This document shows, in pieces, positions 1-13,428 of a stretch of 64,000 bases of DNA. Under the pieces are notes generated by a model. The model was not told the DNA's origin, made no database searches, and saw only the letters and a program-made list of their open reading frames with translations. Source of the DNA: Siphonodentalium dalli. Its lineage: Eukaryota; Mollusca; Scaphopoda; Gadilida; Siphonodentaliidae. The DNA lies in NCBI GenBank assembly GCA_032622095.1, contig CP136063.1, forward strand, positions 31,436,987-31,500,986, given 5' to 3'. Each line of letters starts with the position of its first letter. The stretch's first letter is position 1. A program made the translations under genes and the position numbers.

Positions 1-2460
1 GTGGATGGTCGGTATCATGCGTGAATGCTCAGTAACATGCGTGAATGCTCAGTAACATGCGTGGATGGTCAGTAACATGCGTGGATGCTCGGTATCATGC
101 GTGAATGCTCGGTATCATGCGTGAATGGTCAGTAACATGCGTGAATGCTCAGTAACATGCGTGAATGCTCAGTAACATGCGTGAATGCTCGGTATCATGC
201 GTGAATGGTCAGTAACATGCGTGAATGCTCAGTACCATGCGTGAATGCTCGGTATCATGCGTGAATGTCCAGTAACATCCGTGAATGCTCGGTATCATGC
301 GTGAATGCTCAGTAACATGCGTGAATGCTCGGTATCATGCGTGAATGGTCAGTAACATGCGTGAATGCTCAGTAACATGCGTGAATGCTCGGTATCATGC
401 GTGAATGTCCAGTAACATCCGTGAATGCTCGGTATCATGCGTGAATGCTCGGTATCATGCGTGAATGGTCAGTAACATGCGTGAATGCTCAGTAACATGC
501 GTGAATGCTCAGTAACATGCGTGAATGCTCGGTATCATGCGTGAATGCTCGGTATCATGCGTGAATGCTCGGTATCATGCGTGAATTCTCGGTAACATGC
601 GTGAATGCTCGGTGACATGCGTGAATGCTCGGTATCATGCGTGAATGCTCGGTATCATGCGTGAATGCTCGGTATCATGCGTGAATGCTCGGTATCATGT
701 GTGAATTCTCAGTAACATGCGTGAATGCTCAGTAACATGCGTGAATGCTCAATAACATGCGTGAATGCTCGGTATCATGCGTGAATGCTCGGTATCATGC
801 GTGAATGCTCGGTATCATGCGTGAATGCTCGGTATCATGCGTGAATGCTCGGTATCATGCGTGAATGCTCAGTAACATGCGTGAATTCTCAGTAACATGC
901 GTGAATGCTCAGTAACATGCCTGGATGATCAGTAACATGCGTGAATGCTCAGTAACATGCCTGGATGATCAGTAACATGCGTGGATGCCCAGTAACATGC
1001 GTGAATGCTCGGTATCATGCGTGAATGCTCGGTATCATGCGTGAATGCTCGGTATCATGCGTGAATTCTCAGTAACATGCGTGAATGCTCAGTAACATGC
1101 CTGGATGATCAGTAACATGCATGAATCCATGTTGACACTTCAATCACAAACACCCCGAATTGTCACTAACATGCATGAATGCTCAGTAACATGCACGAAT
1201 GATCAATATCACGCACGAATACTTAGTATCATGCGTAGATGCTGAAAATAATAAATTGACACTTAAGTTGCAAACCCCGAATGCTTATTATCATGAATAC
1301 ATGCTAACGATACTAAGAATCATCTACGAATGCCCGGTATACACGAATCCATGCTAAAAAAATAATTATAAACACCACGAACGCTCAGTAACATCCATGA
1401 AAATGCTCAATATAATCTATGAATCAATGCTAAAACTTTAATTATAATGCTCAGTATCGTGTGGCAATGCTCAGTACCATGCGTGAAAGCCAAGTACCAT
1501 ACGTGAATGTCCAGTACCATGCTCAGTATCATGCGTGAGTGCTCAGTAACACGCGTGAATGTCCAGTGCTATGTGTGGATTCTCAGTAACATGCGTGAAT
1601 GCACAGTAACATGCATGGATGCTCAGTATCATGAATGAATACATGTTGACACTTCAATTACAAATACTCCGAACGCTCAGAATGCGTGAATGCCCAGTAA
1701 CATGCGTGAATGTCCAGTACCATGCGTGAGTGCTCAGTTTTAGGAGTGAATGCTCAGTATCATGCGTGATTATGCGCGAATGCACAGTAACATGCGTGGA
1801 TGCCCAGTACTATACGTGAATGTCCAGTACCATGCGTGAGTGCTCAGTATTATGCGTGAATGCCCAATATCATGCGTGAGTGCTCCATATCATGCGTGGA
1901 TGGCCAGTAACATGCGTGAACGCTCAACAACATGCATGAATGCACAGTACCATGCGTGGATACCCAGTAACATGCGTAAGTGTTCAGTATCATGAGTAAA
2001 TGCTCAGTAACATGGATGAATGCTCAGTACCATAGATTAATGTTCAGTACCATACGTGAATGTTCAGTGACATGCATGGGTGCTCAGTAACATACATGAA
2101 TGCTCGGTAACTTGCGTGAATGCTCAGTATCATGAATTCAGATGAATACATGTTGACACATCAATTAGAAATACCCCGAATGCTCAGTAACATGCATTAA
2201 TGCTCAGAAAAATGCGTGGTGCTCAGTAACATGCATGAATGCTCAGAAAAATGCGTGGTGCTCAGTAACATGCGTGAATGCTCATTATTATGTGTGAATG
2301 CATCATTACCATGAATTAATCCATGTTGTCATTTCAGTTAGAAATAGGCCTACATTTTGACAATTACAAATACCACCAGAATGTCTATTATCATGAATAC
2401 ATGCTCACGATACAATGAATCATCTAATTATAAACATCCGGAATGCTCAGTGATATGCAT

Positions 2461-4694
2461 GAATGCTCAATATCATCCATGAATCCATTCTAAAACTTTA
2501 CTTATAAACACCCCGAATGCTCAGTAACATGCGTGAATGCTCAGTAACATGCGTGAATGCTCAGTAACATGCGTGAATGCTCAGTAACATGCGTGAATGC
2601 TCAGTAACATGCGTGAATGCTCAGTAACATGCGTGAATGCTCAGTAACATGCGTGAATGCTCAGTAACATGCGGGAATGCTCAGTATCATGTGTGAATGC
2701 TCAGTAACATGCGTGAATGCTCAGTGACATGCGTGAATGCTCAGTAACATGTCTGAATGCTCGGTAACATGCGTGAATGCTCGGTAACATGCGTGAATGC
2801 TCACTAACATGCGTGAATGCTCAGTAACATGCCTGAATGCTCAGTAACATGCGTGGATGCTCAGTAACATGCGTGAATGCTCAGTAACATGTCTGAATGC
2901 TCGGTATCATGCGTGAATGCTCAGTAACATGCGTGAATGCTCGGTAACATGCGTGAATGCTCAGTAACATGTGTCAATGCTCAGTAACATGCGTGAATGC
3001 TCAGTAACATGCGTGAATGCTCAGTAACATGCGTGAATGCTCAGTAACATGTGTGAATGCTCGGTAACATGCGTGAATGCTCAGTAACATGCGTGAATGC
3101 TCGGTAACATTCGTGAATGCTCAGTAACATGCGTGAATGCTCAGTAACATGCGTGAATGCTCAGTAACATGCGTGAATGCTCAGTAACATGTGTGAATGC
3201 TCAGTAACATGCGTGAATGCGCAGTAACATGCGTGAATGCTCGGTAACATGCGTGAATGCTCAGTAACATGCGTGAATGCTCAGTATCATGCGTGAATGC
3301 TCGCTAACATATGTGAATGTCCAGTATCATGTGTGAATGCTCAGTAACATGCGTGATTGCTCGGTAACATGCGGGAATGCTCAGTAACATGCGCGAATGC
3401 TCAGTAACATGTGTGAATGTCCAGTAACATGCGTGAATGCTCGCTAACATATGTGAATGTCCAGTATCATGTGTGAATGCTCAGTAACATGCGTGATTGC
3501 TCGGTAACATGCGGGAATGCTCAGTAACATGCGCGAATGCTCAGTAACATGCGTGAATGCTCAGTATCATGCGTGAATGCTCGCTAACATATGTGAATGT
3601 CCAGTATCATGTGTGAATGCTCAGTAACATGCGTGAATGCTCGGTATCATGCGTGAATGCTCGGTATCATGTCTGAATGCCCAGTAACATGCGTGAATGC
3701 TCAGTAACATGCCTGAATGTCCAGTAACATGCGTGAATGCTCAGTAACATGCGTGAATGCTCAGTAACATCCGTGAATGCTCAGTATCATGTGTGAATGC
3801 TCAGTAACATGTGTGAATGCTCAGTAACATGTGTGAATGCTCAGTAACATGCGTGGATGGTCAGTAACATGCGTGGATGCTCGGTATCATGCGTGAATGC
3901 TCGGTAACATGCGTGGATGGTCAGTAACATGCGTGGATGCTCGGTATCATGCGTGAATGCTCAGTAACATGCGTGGATGGTCAGTAACATGCGTGGATGC
4001 TCGGTATCATGCGTGAATGCTCAGTAACATGCGTGGATGGTCAGTAACATGCGTGGATGGTCGGTATCATGCGTGAATGCTCAGTAACATGCGTGAATGC
4101 TCAGTAACATGCGTGGATGGTCAGTAACATGCGTGGATGCTCGGTATCATGCGTGAATGCTCGGTATCATGCGTGAATGGTCAGTAACATGCGTGAATGC
4201 TCAGTAACATGCGTGAATGCTCAGTAACATGCGTGAATGCTCGGTATCATGCGTGAATGGTCAGTAACATGCGTGAATGCTCAGTACCATGCGTGAATGC
4301 TCGGTATCATGCGTGAATGTCCAGTAACATCCGTGAATGCTCGGTATCATGCGTGAATGCTCAGTAACATGCGTGAATGCTCGGTATCATGCGTGAATGG
4401 TCAGTAACATGCGTGAATGCTCAGTAACATGCGTGAATGCTCGGTATCATGCGTGAATGTCCAGTAACATCCGTGAATGCTCGGTATCATGCGTGAATGC
4501 TCGGTATCATGCGTGAATGGTCAGTAACATGCGTGAATGCTCAGTAACATGCGTGAATGCTCAGTAACATGCGTGAATGCTCGGTATCATGCGTGAATGC
4601 TCGGTATCATGCGTGAATGCTCGGTATCATGCGTGAATTCTCGGTAACATGCGTGAATGCTCGGTAACATGCGTGAATGCTCGGTATCATGCGT
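2461..4694. repeat. Higher-order repeat copy 1 (2,234 bp)
   Basis: Begins with the spacer motif GAATGCTCAATATCATCC followed by about 110 20-bp units whose variants occur in a fixed order (for example GTGTCAATG, ATTCGTGAATG, GCGCAGTAAC, the CTAACATATG block). The same order recurs exactly 2,234 bp downstream, so the amplification unit is this long block rather than the 20-mer. Confidence 0.9.
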
Positions 4695-6928
4695 GAATGC
4701 TCAATATCATCCATGAATCCATTCTAAAACTTTACTTATAAACACCCCGAATGCTCAGTAACATGCGTGAATGCTCAGTAACATGCGTGAATGCTCAGTA
4801 ACATGCGTGAATGCTCAGTAACATGCGTGAATGCTCAGTAACATGCGTGAATGCTCAGTAACATGCGTGAATGCTCAGTAACATGCGTGAATGCTCAGTA
4901 ACATGCGGGAATGCTCAGTATCATGTGTGAATGCTCAGTAACATGCGTGAATGCTCAGTAACATGCGTGAATGCTCAGTAACATGTCTGAATGCTCGGTA
5001 ACATGCGTGAATGCTCGGTAACATGCGTGAATGCTCAGTAACATGCGTGAATGCTCAGTAACATGCCTGAATGCTCAGTAACATGCGTGGATGCTCAGTA
5101 ACATGCGTGAATGCTCAGTAACATGTCTGAATGCTCGGTATCATGCGTGAATGCTCAGTAACATGCGTGAATGCTCGGTAACATGCGTGAATGCTCAGTA
5201 ACATGTGTCAATGCTCAGTAACATGCGTGAATGCTCAGTAACATGCGTGAATGCTCAGTAACATGCGTGAATGCTCAGTAACATGTGTGAATGCTCGGTA
5301 ACATGCGTGAATGCTCAGTAACATGCGTGAATGCTCGGTAACATTCGTGAATGCTCAGTAACATGCGTGAATGCTCAGTAACATGCGTGAATGCTCAGTA
5401 ACATGCGTGAATGCTCAGTAACATGTGTGAATGCTCAGTAACATGCGTGAATGCGCAGTAACATGCGTGAATGCTCGGTAACATGCGTGAATGCTCAGTA
5501 ACATGCGTGAATGCTCAGTATCATGCGTGAATGCTCGCTAACATATGTGAATGTCCAGTATCATGTGTGAATGCTCAGTAACATGCGTGATTGCTCGGTA
5601 ACATGCGGGAATGCTCAGTAACATGCGCGAATGCTCAGTAACATGTGTGAATGTCCAGTAACATGCGTGAATGCTCGCTAACATATGTGAATGTCCAGTA
5701 TCATGTGTGAATGCTCAGTAACATGCGTGATTGCTCGGTAACATGCGGGAATGCTCAGTAACATGCGCGAATGCTCAGTAACATGCGTGAATGCTCAGTA
5801 TCATGCGTGAATGCTCGATAACATATGTGAATGTCCAGTATCATGTGTGAATGCTCAGTAACATGCGTGAATGCTCGGTATCATGCGTGAATGCTCGGTA
5901 TCATGTCTGAATGCCCAGTAACATGCGTGAATGCTCAGTAACATGCCTGAATGTCCAGTAACATGCGTGAATGCTCAGTAACATGCGTGAATGCTCAGTA
6001 ACATCCGTGAATGCTCAGTATCATGTGTGAATGCTCAGTAACATGTGTGAATGCTCAGTAACATGTGTGAATGCTCAGTAACATGCGTGGATGGTCAGTA
6101 ACATGCGTGGATGCTCGGTATCATGCGTGAATGCTCGGTAACATGCGTGGATGGTCAGTAACATGCGTGGATGCTCGGTATCATGCGTGAATGCTCAGTA
6201 ACATGCGTGGATGGTCAGTAACATGCGTGGATGCTCGGTATCATGCGTGAATGCTCAGTAACATGCGTGGATGGTCAGTAACATGCGTGGATGGTCGGTA
6301 TCATGCGTGAATGCTCAGTAACATGCGTGAATGCTCAGTAACATGCGTGGATGGTCAGTAACATGCGTGGATGCTCGGTATCATGCGTGAATGCTCGGTA
6401 TCATGCGTGAATGGTCAGTAACATGCGTGAATGCTCAGTAACATGCGTGAATGCTCAGTAACATGCGTGAATGCTCGGTATCATGCGTGAATGGTCAGTA
6501 ACATGCGTGAATGCTCAGTACCATGCGTGAATGCTCGGTATCATGCGTGAATGTCCAGTAACATCCGTGAATGCTCGGTATCATGCGTGAATGCTCAGTA
6601 ACATGCGTGAATGCTCGGTATCATGCGTGAATGGTCAGTAACATGCGTGAATGCTCAGTAACATGCGTGAATGCTCGGTATCATGCGTGAATGTCCAGTA
6701 ACATCCGTGAATGCTCGGTATCATGCGTGAATGCTCGGTATCATGCGTGAATGGTCAGTAACATGCGTGAATGCTCAGTAACATGCGTGAATGCTCAGTA
6801 ACATGCGTGAATGCTCGGTATCATGCGTGAATGCTCGGTATCATGCGTGAATGCTCGGTATCATGCGTGAATTCTCGGTAACATGCGTGAATGCTCGGTA
6901 ACATGCGTGAATGCTCGGTATCATGCGT
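4695..6928. repeat. Higher-order repeat copy 2 (2,234 bp)
   Basis: Same start motif and same order of unit variants as the preceding copy with only a few substitutions (for example CTCGCTAAC versus CTCGATAAC in one block), which indicates very recent duplication. Confidence 0.9.
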
Positions 6929-8840
6929 GAATGCTCAATATCATCCATGAATCCATTCTAAAACTTTACTTATAAACACCCCGAATGCTCAGTAACATGC
7001 GTGAATGCTCAGTAACATGCGTGAATGCTCAGTAACATGCGTGAATGCTCAGTAACATGCGTGAATGCTCAGTAACATGCGTGAATGCTCAGTAACATGC
7101 GTGAATGCTCAGTAACATGCGTGAATGCTCAGTAACATGCGGGAATGCTCAGTATCATGTGTGAATGCTCAGTAACATGCGTGAATGCTCAGTAACATGC
7201 GTGAATGCTCAGTAACATGTCTGAATGCTCGGTAACATGCGTGAATGCTCGGTAACATGCGTGAATGCTCAGTAACATGCGTGAATGCTCAGTAACATGC
7301 CTGAATGCTCAGTAACATGCGTGGATGCTCAGTAACATGCGTGAATGCTCAGTAACATGTCTGAATGCTCGGTATCATGCGTGAATGCTCAGTAACATGC
7401 GTGAATGCTCGGTAACATGCGTGAATGCTCAGTAACATGTGTCAATGCTCAGTAACATGCGTGAATGCTCAGTAACATGCGTGAATGCTCAGTAACATGC
7501 GTGAATGCTCAGTAACATGTGTGAATGCTCGGTAACATGCGTGAATGCTCAGTAACATGCGTGAATGCTCGGTAACATTCGTGAATGCTCAGTAACATGC
7601 GTGAATGCTCAGTAACATGCGTGAATGCTCAGTAACATGCGTGAATGCTCAGTAACATGTGTGAATGCTCAGTAACATGCGTGAATGCGCAGTAACATGC
7701 GTGAATGCTCGGTAACATGCGTGAATGCTCAGTAACATGCGTGAATGCTCAGTATCATGCGTGAATGCTCGCTAACATATGTGAATGTCCAGTATCATGT
7801 GTGAATGCTCAGTAACATGCGTGATTGCTCGGTAACATGCGGGAATGCTCAGTAACATGCGCGAATGCTCAGTAACATGTGTGAATGTCCAGTAACATGC
7901 GTGAATGCTCGCTAACATATGTGAATGTCCAGTATCATGTGTGAATGCTCAGTAACATGCGTGATTGCTCGGTAACATGCGGGAATGCTCAGTAACATGC
8001 GCGAATGCTCAGTAACATGCGTGAATGCTCAGTATCATGCGTGAATGCTCGGATAACATATGTGAATGTCCAGTATCATGTGTGAATGCTCAGTAACATG
8101 CGTGAATGCTCGGTATCATGCGTGAATGCTCGGTATCATGTCTGAATGCCCAGTAACATGCGTGAATGCTCAGTAACATGCCTGAATGTCCAGTAACATG
8201 CGTGAATGCTCAGTAACATGCGTGAATGCTCAGTAACATCCGTGAATGCTCAGTATCATGTGTGAATGCTCAGTAACATGTGTGAATGCTCAGTAACATG
8301 TGTGAATGCTCAGTAACATGCGTGGATGGTCAGTAACATGCGTGGATGCTCGGTATCATGCGTGAATGCTCGGTAACATGCGTTGATGGTCAGTAACATG
8401 CGTGGATGCTCGGTATCATGCGTGAATGCTCAGTAACATGCGTGGATGGTCAGTAACATGCGTGGATGCTCGGTATCATGCGTGAATGCTCAGTAACATG
8501 CGTGGATGGTCAGTAACATGCGTGGATGGTCGGTATCATGCGTGAATGCTCAGTAACATGCGTGAATGCTCAGTAACATGCGTGGATGGTGAGTAACATG
8601 CGTGGATGCTCGGTATCATGCGTGAATGCTCGGTATCATGCGTGAATGGTCAGTAACATGCGTGAATGCTCAGTAACATGCGTGAATGCTCAGTAACATG
8701 CGTGAATGCTCGGTATCATGCGTGAATGGTCAGTAACATGCGTGAATGCCCAGTACCATGCGTGAATGCTCGGTATCATGCGTGAATGTCCAGTAACATC
8801 CGTGAATGCTCGGTATCATGCGTGAATGCTCAGTAACATG
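6929..8840. repeat. Higher-order repeat copy 3, shortened
   Basis: Follows copy 2 in register but ends early. Near 8,840 the sequence jumps back to the CGGGAATGCTCAGTATC landmark that lies at about 7,140 in this same copy. The next copy therefore starts at an offset of 1,701 bp instead of 2,234 bp, as an unequal exchange inside the array would leave. Confidence 0.85.
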
Positions 8841-10660
8841 CGGGAATGCTCAGTATCATGTCTGAATGCTCAGTAACATGCGTGAATGCTCAGTAACATG
8901 CGTGAATGCTCAGTAACATGTCTGAATGCCCGGTAACATGCGTGAATGCTCGGTAACATGCGTGAATGCTCAGTAACATGCGTGAATGCTCAGTAACATG
9001 CCTGAATGCTCAGTAACATGCGTGGATGCTCAGTAACATGCGTGAATGCTCAGTAACATGTCTGAATGCTCGGTATCATGCGTGAATGCTCAGTAACATG
9101 CGTGAATGCTCGGTAACATGCGTGAATGCTCAGTAACATGTGTCAATGCTCAGTAACATGCGTGAATGCTCAGTAACATGCGTGAATGCTCAGTAACATG
9201 CGTGAATGCTCAGTAACATGTGTGAATGCTCGGTAACATGCGTGAATGCTCAGTAACATGCGTGAATGCTCGGTAACATTCGTGAATGCTCAGTAACATG
9301 CGTGAATGCTCAGTAACATGCGTGAATGCTCAGTAACATGCGTGAATGCTCAGTAACATGTGTGAATGCTCAGTAACATGCGTGAATGCGCAGTAACATG
9401 CGTGAATGCTCGGTAACATGCGTGAATGCTCAGTAACATGCGTGAATGCTCAGTATCATGCGTGAATGCTCGCTAACATATGTGAATGTCCAGTATCATG
9501 TGTGAATGCTCAGTAACATGCGTGATTGCTCGGTAACATGCGGGAATGCTCAGTAACATGCGCGAATGCTCAGTAACATGTGTGAATGTCCAGTAACATG
9601 CGTGAATGCTCGCTAACATATGTGAATGTCCAGTATCATGTGTGAATGCTCAGTAACATGCGTGATTGCTCGGTAACATGCGGGAATGCTCAGTAACATG
9701 CGCGAATGCTCAGTAACATGCGTGAATGCTCAGTATCATGCGTGAATGCTCGATAACATATGTGAATGTCCAGTATCATGTGTGAATGCTCAGTAACATG
9801 CGTGAATGCTCGGTATCATGCGTGAATGCTCGGTATCATGTCTGAATGCCCAGTAACATGCGTGAATGCTCAGTAACATGCCTGAATGTCCAGTAACCTG
9901 CGTGAATGCTCAGTAACATGCGTGAATGCTCAGTAACATCCGTGAATGCTCAGTATCATGTGTGAATGCTCAGTAACATGTGTGAATGCTCAGTAACATG
10001 TGTGAATGCTCAGTAACATGCGTGGATGGTCAGTAACATGCGTGGATGCTCGGTATCATGCGTGAATGCTCGGTAACATGCGTTGATGGTCAGTAACATG
10101 CGTGGATGCTCGGTATCATGCGTGAATGCTCAGTAACATGCGTGGATGGTCAGTAACATGCGTGGATGCTCGGTATCATGCGTGAATGCTCAGTAACATG
10201 CGTGGATGGTCAGTAACATGCGTGGATGGTCGGTATCATGCGTGAATGCTCAGTAACATGCGTGAATGCTCAGTAACATGCGTGGATGGTGAGTAACATG
10301 CGTGGATGCTCGGTATCATGCGTGAATGCTCGGTATCATGCGTGAATGGTCAGTAACATGCGTGAATGCTCAGTAACATGCGTGAATGCTCAGTAACATG
10401 CGTGAATGCTCGGTATCATGCGTGAATGGTCAGTAACATGCGTGAATGCCCAGTACCATGCGTGAATGCTCGGTATCATGCGTGAATGTCCAGTAACATC
10501 CGTGAATGCTCGGTATCATGCGTGAATGCTCAGTAACATGCGTGAATGCTCGGTATCATGCGTGAATGGTCAGTAACATGCGTGAATGCTCAGTAACATG
10601 CGTGAATGCTCGGTATCATGCGTGAATGTCCAGTAACATCCGTGAATGCTCGGTATCATG
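8841..10660. repeat. Higher-order repeat copy 4, lacking its start
   Basis: Matches copy 3 at a constant offset of 1,701 bp from the CGGGAATGCT landmark (for example TGTCAATGCT at 7,440 and at 9,141). It then merges into the array edge that is shared with the left end of the window. Confidence 0.8.
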
Positions 10661-12861
10661 CGTGAATTCTCGGTATCATGCGTGAATGCTCGGTATCATG
10701 CGTGAATGCTCGGTATCATGCGTGAATTCTCGGTATCATGCGTGAATTCTCGGTAACATGCGTGAATGCTCGGTAACATGCGTGAATGCTCGGTATCATG
10801 CGTGAATGCTCGGTATCATGCGTGGATGCTCGGTATCATGCGTGAAGTCTCAGTAACATGCGTGAATGCTCAGTAACATGCGTGAATGCCCAGTAACATG
10901 CGTGAATGCTCGGTATCATGCGTGAATGCTCGGTATCATGCGTGAATGCTCGGTATCATGTGTGAATTCTCAGTAACATGCGTGAATGCTCAGTAACATG
11001 CGTGAATGCCCAGTAACATGCGTGAATGCTCGGTATCATGCGTGAATGCTCGGTATCATGCGTGAATGCTCGGTATCATGTGTGAATTCTCAGTAACATG
11101 CGTGAATGCTCAGTAACATGCGTGAATGCCCAGTAACATGCGTGAATGCTCGGTATCATGCGTGAATGCTCGGTATCATGCGTGAATGCTCGGTATCTTG
11201 CGTGAATGCTCAGTAACATGCGTGAATGCTCAGTAACATGCGTGAATGCTCAGTAACATGCCTGGATGATCAGTAACATGCGTGAATGCTCAGTAACATG
11301 CCAGGATGATCAGTAACATGCGTGGATGCCCAGTAACATGCGTGAATGCTCGGTATCATGCGTGAATGCTCGGTATCATGCGTGAATGCTCGGTATCATG
11401 CGTGAATTCTCAGTAACATGCGTGAATGCTCAGTAACATGCCTGGATGATCAGTAACATGCATGAATCCATGTTGACACTTCAATCACAAACACCCCGAA
11501 TTGTCACTAACATGCATGAATGCTCAGTAACATGCACGAATGATCAATATCACGCACGAATACTTAGTATCATGCGTAGATGCTGAAAATAATAAATTGA
11601 CACTTAAGTTGCAAACCCCGAATGCTTATTATCATGAATACATGCTAACGATACTATGAATCATCTACGAATGCCCGGTATACACGAATCCATGCTAAAA
11701 AATTAGTTATAAACACCCCGAACGCTCAGTAACATCCATGAAAATGCTCAATATAATCTATGAATCAATGCTAAAACTTTAATTATAATGCTCAGTATCG
11801 TGTGGCAATGCTCAGTACCATGCGTGAAAGCCAAGTACCATACGTGAATGTCCAGTACCATGCTCAGTATCATGCGTGAGTGCTCAGTAACACGCGTGAA
11901 TGTCCAGTGCTATGTGTGGATTCTCAGTAACATGCGTGAATGCACAGTAACATGCATGGATGCTCAGTATCATGAATGAATACATGTTGACACTTCAATT
12001 ACAAATACTCCGAACGCTCAGAATGCGTGAATGCCCAGTAACATGCGTGAATGTCCAGTACCATGCGTGAGTGCTCAGTTTTAGGAGTGAATGCTCAGTA
12101 TCATGCGTGATTATGCGCGAATGCACAGTAACATGCGTGGATGCCCAGTACTATACGTGAATGTCCAGTACCATGCGTGAGTGCTCAGTATTATGCGTGA
12201 ATGCCCAATATCATGCGTGAGTGCTCCATATCATGCGTGGATGGCCAGTAACATGCGTGAACGCTCAACAACATGCATGAATGCACAGTACCATGCGTGG
12301 ATACCCAGTAACATGCGTAAGTGTTCAGTATCATGAGTAAATGCTCAGTAACATGGATGAATGCTCAGTACCATAGATTAATGTTCAGTAGCATACGTGA
12401 ATGTTCAGTGACATGCATGGGTGCTCAGTAACATACATGAATGCTCGGTAACTTGCGTGAATGCTCAGTATCATGAATTCAGATGAATACATGTTGACAC
12501 ATCAATTAGAAATACCCCGAATGATCAGTAACATGCATTAATGCTCAGAAAAATGCGTGGTGCTCAGTAACATGCATGAATGCTCAGAAAAATGCGTGGT
12601 GCTCAGTAACATGCGTGAATGCTCATTATTATGTGTGAATGCATCATTACCATGAATTAATCCATGTTGTCATTTCAGTTAGAAATAGGCCTACATTTTG
12701 ACAATTACAAATACCACCAGAATGTCTATTATCATGAATACATGCTCACGATACAATGAATCATCTAATTATAAACATCCGGAATGCTCAGTGATATGCA
12801 TGAATGCTCAATATCATCCATGAATCCATTCTAAAACTTTACTTATAAACACCCCGAATGC
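10222..12861. repeat. Duplicate of the array edge seen at 1-2520
   Basis: From ATGAATCCATGTTGACAC at 1,121 and at 11,462 the two stretches run in parallel at a constant offset of 10,341 bp to about 2,520/12,861, with only about half a dozen substitutions and no net indel in 1.4 kb. Upstream of that the match continues at an offset near 10,221, a difference of six 20-bp units. The decayed array edge was therefore copied recently, and the high-order repeat block lies between the copies. Confidence 0.9.
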
Positions 12862-13079
12862 TCTGTAACATGCATGAATGCTCAGTATTATCCATGAATC
12901 CATGCTAAAACTTTAATTATAAACACCCCGAATGATCAGTAACATACATGAAGGCGCAATATCACCCATTCTAGAACTTTAATTATAAACACGCCGAATG
13001 CTCAGTAACATACTTGGATGCTCAGTATCGGGGTATTTTAATCTGAAATGTTATTCAGTACACTTTTCGATAGATTTAA

Positions 13080-13428
13080 AGATGGATTGTCTCTTTAAAT
13101 AACAAATTTTAAATAGTTGCGTGGGTATAAAATAATATATATGAACTGAAGACCCCTGTCCAGAAAAGCTTCTATCAATTAATATTGATTTTATTTCGAA
13201 TATTTAATTGGGACCGTTTATGTGTCTATTTAGAACAGACCATTCGGATGATACCATATTGCTATATAGAGCACTGGGCTGTTCCTATGGCTACGCACCG
13301 AACGTCAATGTTCCAGATTGATTGTTTGTATTGTTTTCTTCCATAGTTATAAGCGATAATGAGTATAATTAGCGTTTATTTGTGACAAAATTGTACAATA
13401 ACATTTCTGGTCTCTGTTAACAGTAACC
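13080..13428 (+). mobile_element. TTAA-flanked TIR element, copy A, left part
   Basis: Starts with AGATGGATTGTCTCTTTAAA directly after TTAA and matches the left 350 bp of the uninterrupted copies at 21,415-21,944 (opposite orientation) and 45,426-45,927. It stops at AACAGTAACC, where a LINE begins; the remainder resumes at 18,193. TTAA at both outer ends would fit a piggyBac- or Kolobok-type target duplication, but no transposase is encoded, so the superfamily is open. Confidence 0.8.

Larger units (their letters stand above)
1..13035. repeat. 20-bp minisatellite array with higher-order structure
   Basis: About 13 kb of tandem 20-bp units, consensus CATGCGTGAATGCTCAGTAA, with a second common form in which CAGTAA is replaced by CGGTAT. 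The array is open at the left edge of the window, so its true length is larger. The 20-bp period is not a multiple of three and each unit carries TGA or TAA, so every frame is closed and the array is not coding. Near 1120-2520 and 11460-13035 the units decay, separated by AT-rich spacers such as 'AAACTTTAATTATAAACACC'. The one CpG of the unit (in GCGTG) is often TG or CA in the decayed zones, as expected from deamination. Nothing shows function; a satellite/heterochromatin block is the plain reading. Confidence 0.97.

Noticed and set aside
1-13035. CRISPR-like array (short regular repeats with variant positions)
   Set aside because: Units are contiguous 20-mers with no unique spacers, the whole context is animal DNA, and a 2.2-kb higher-order period explains the pattern.
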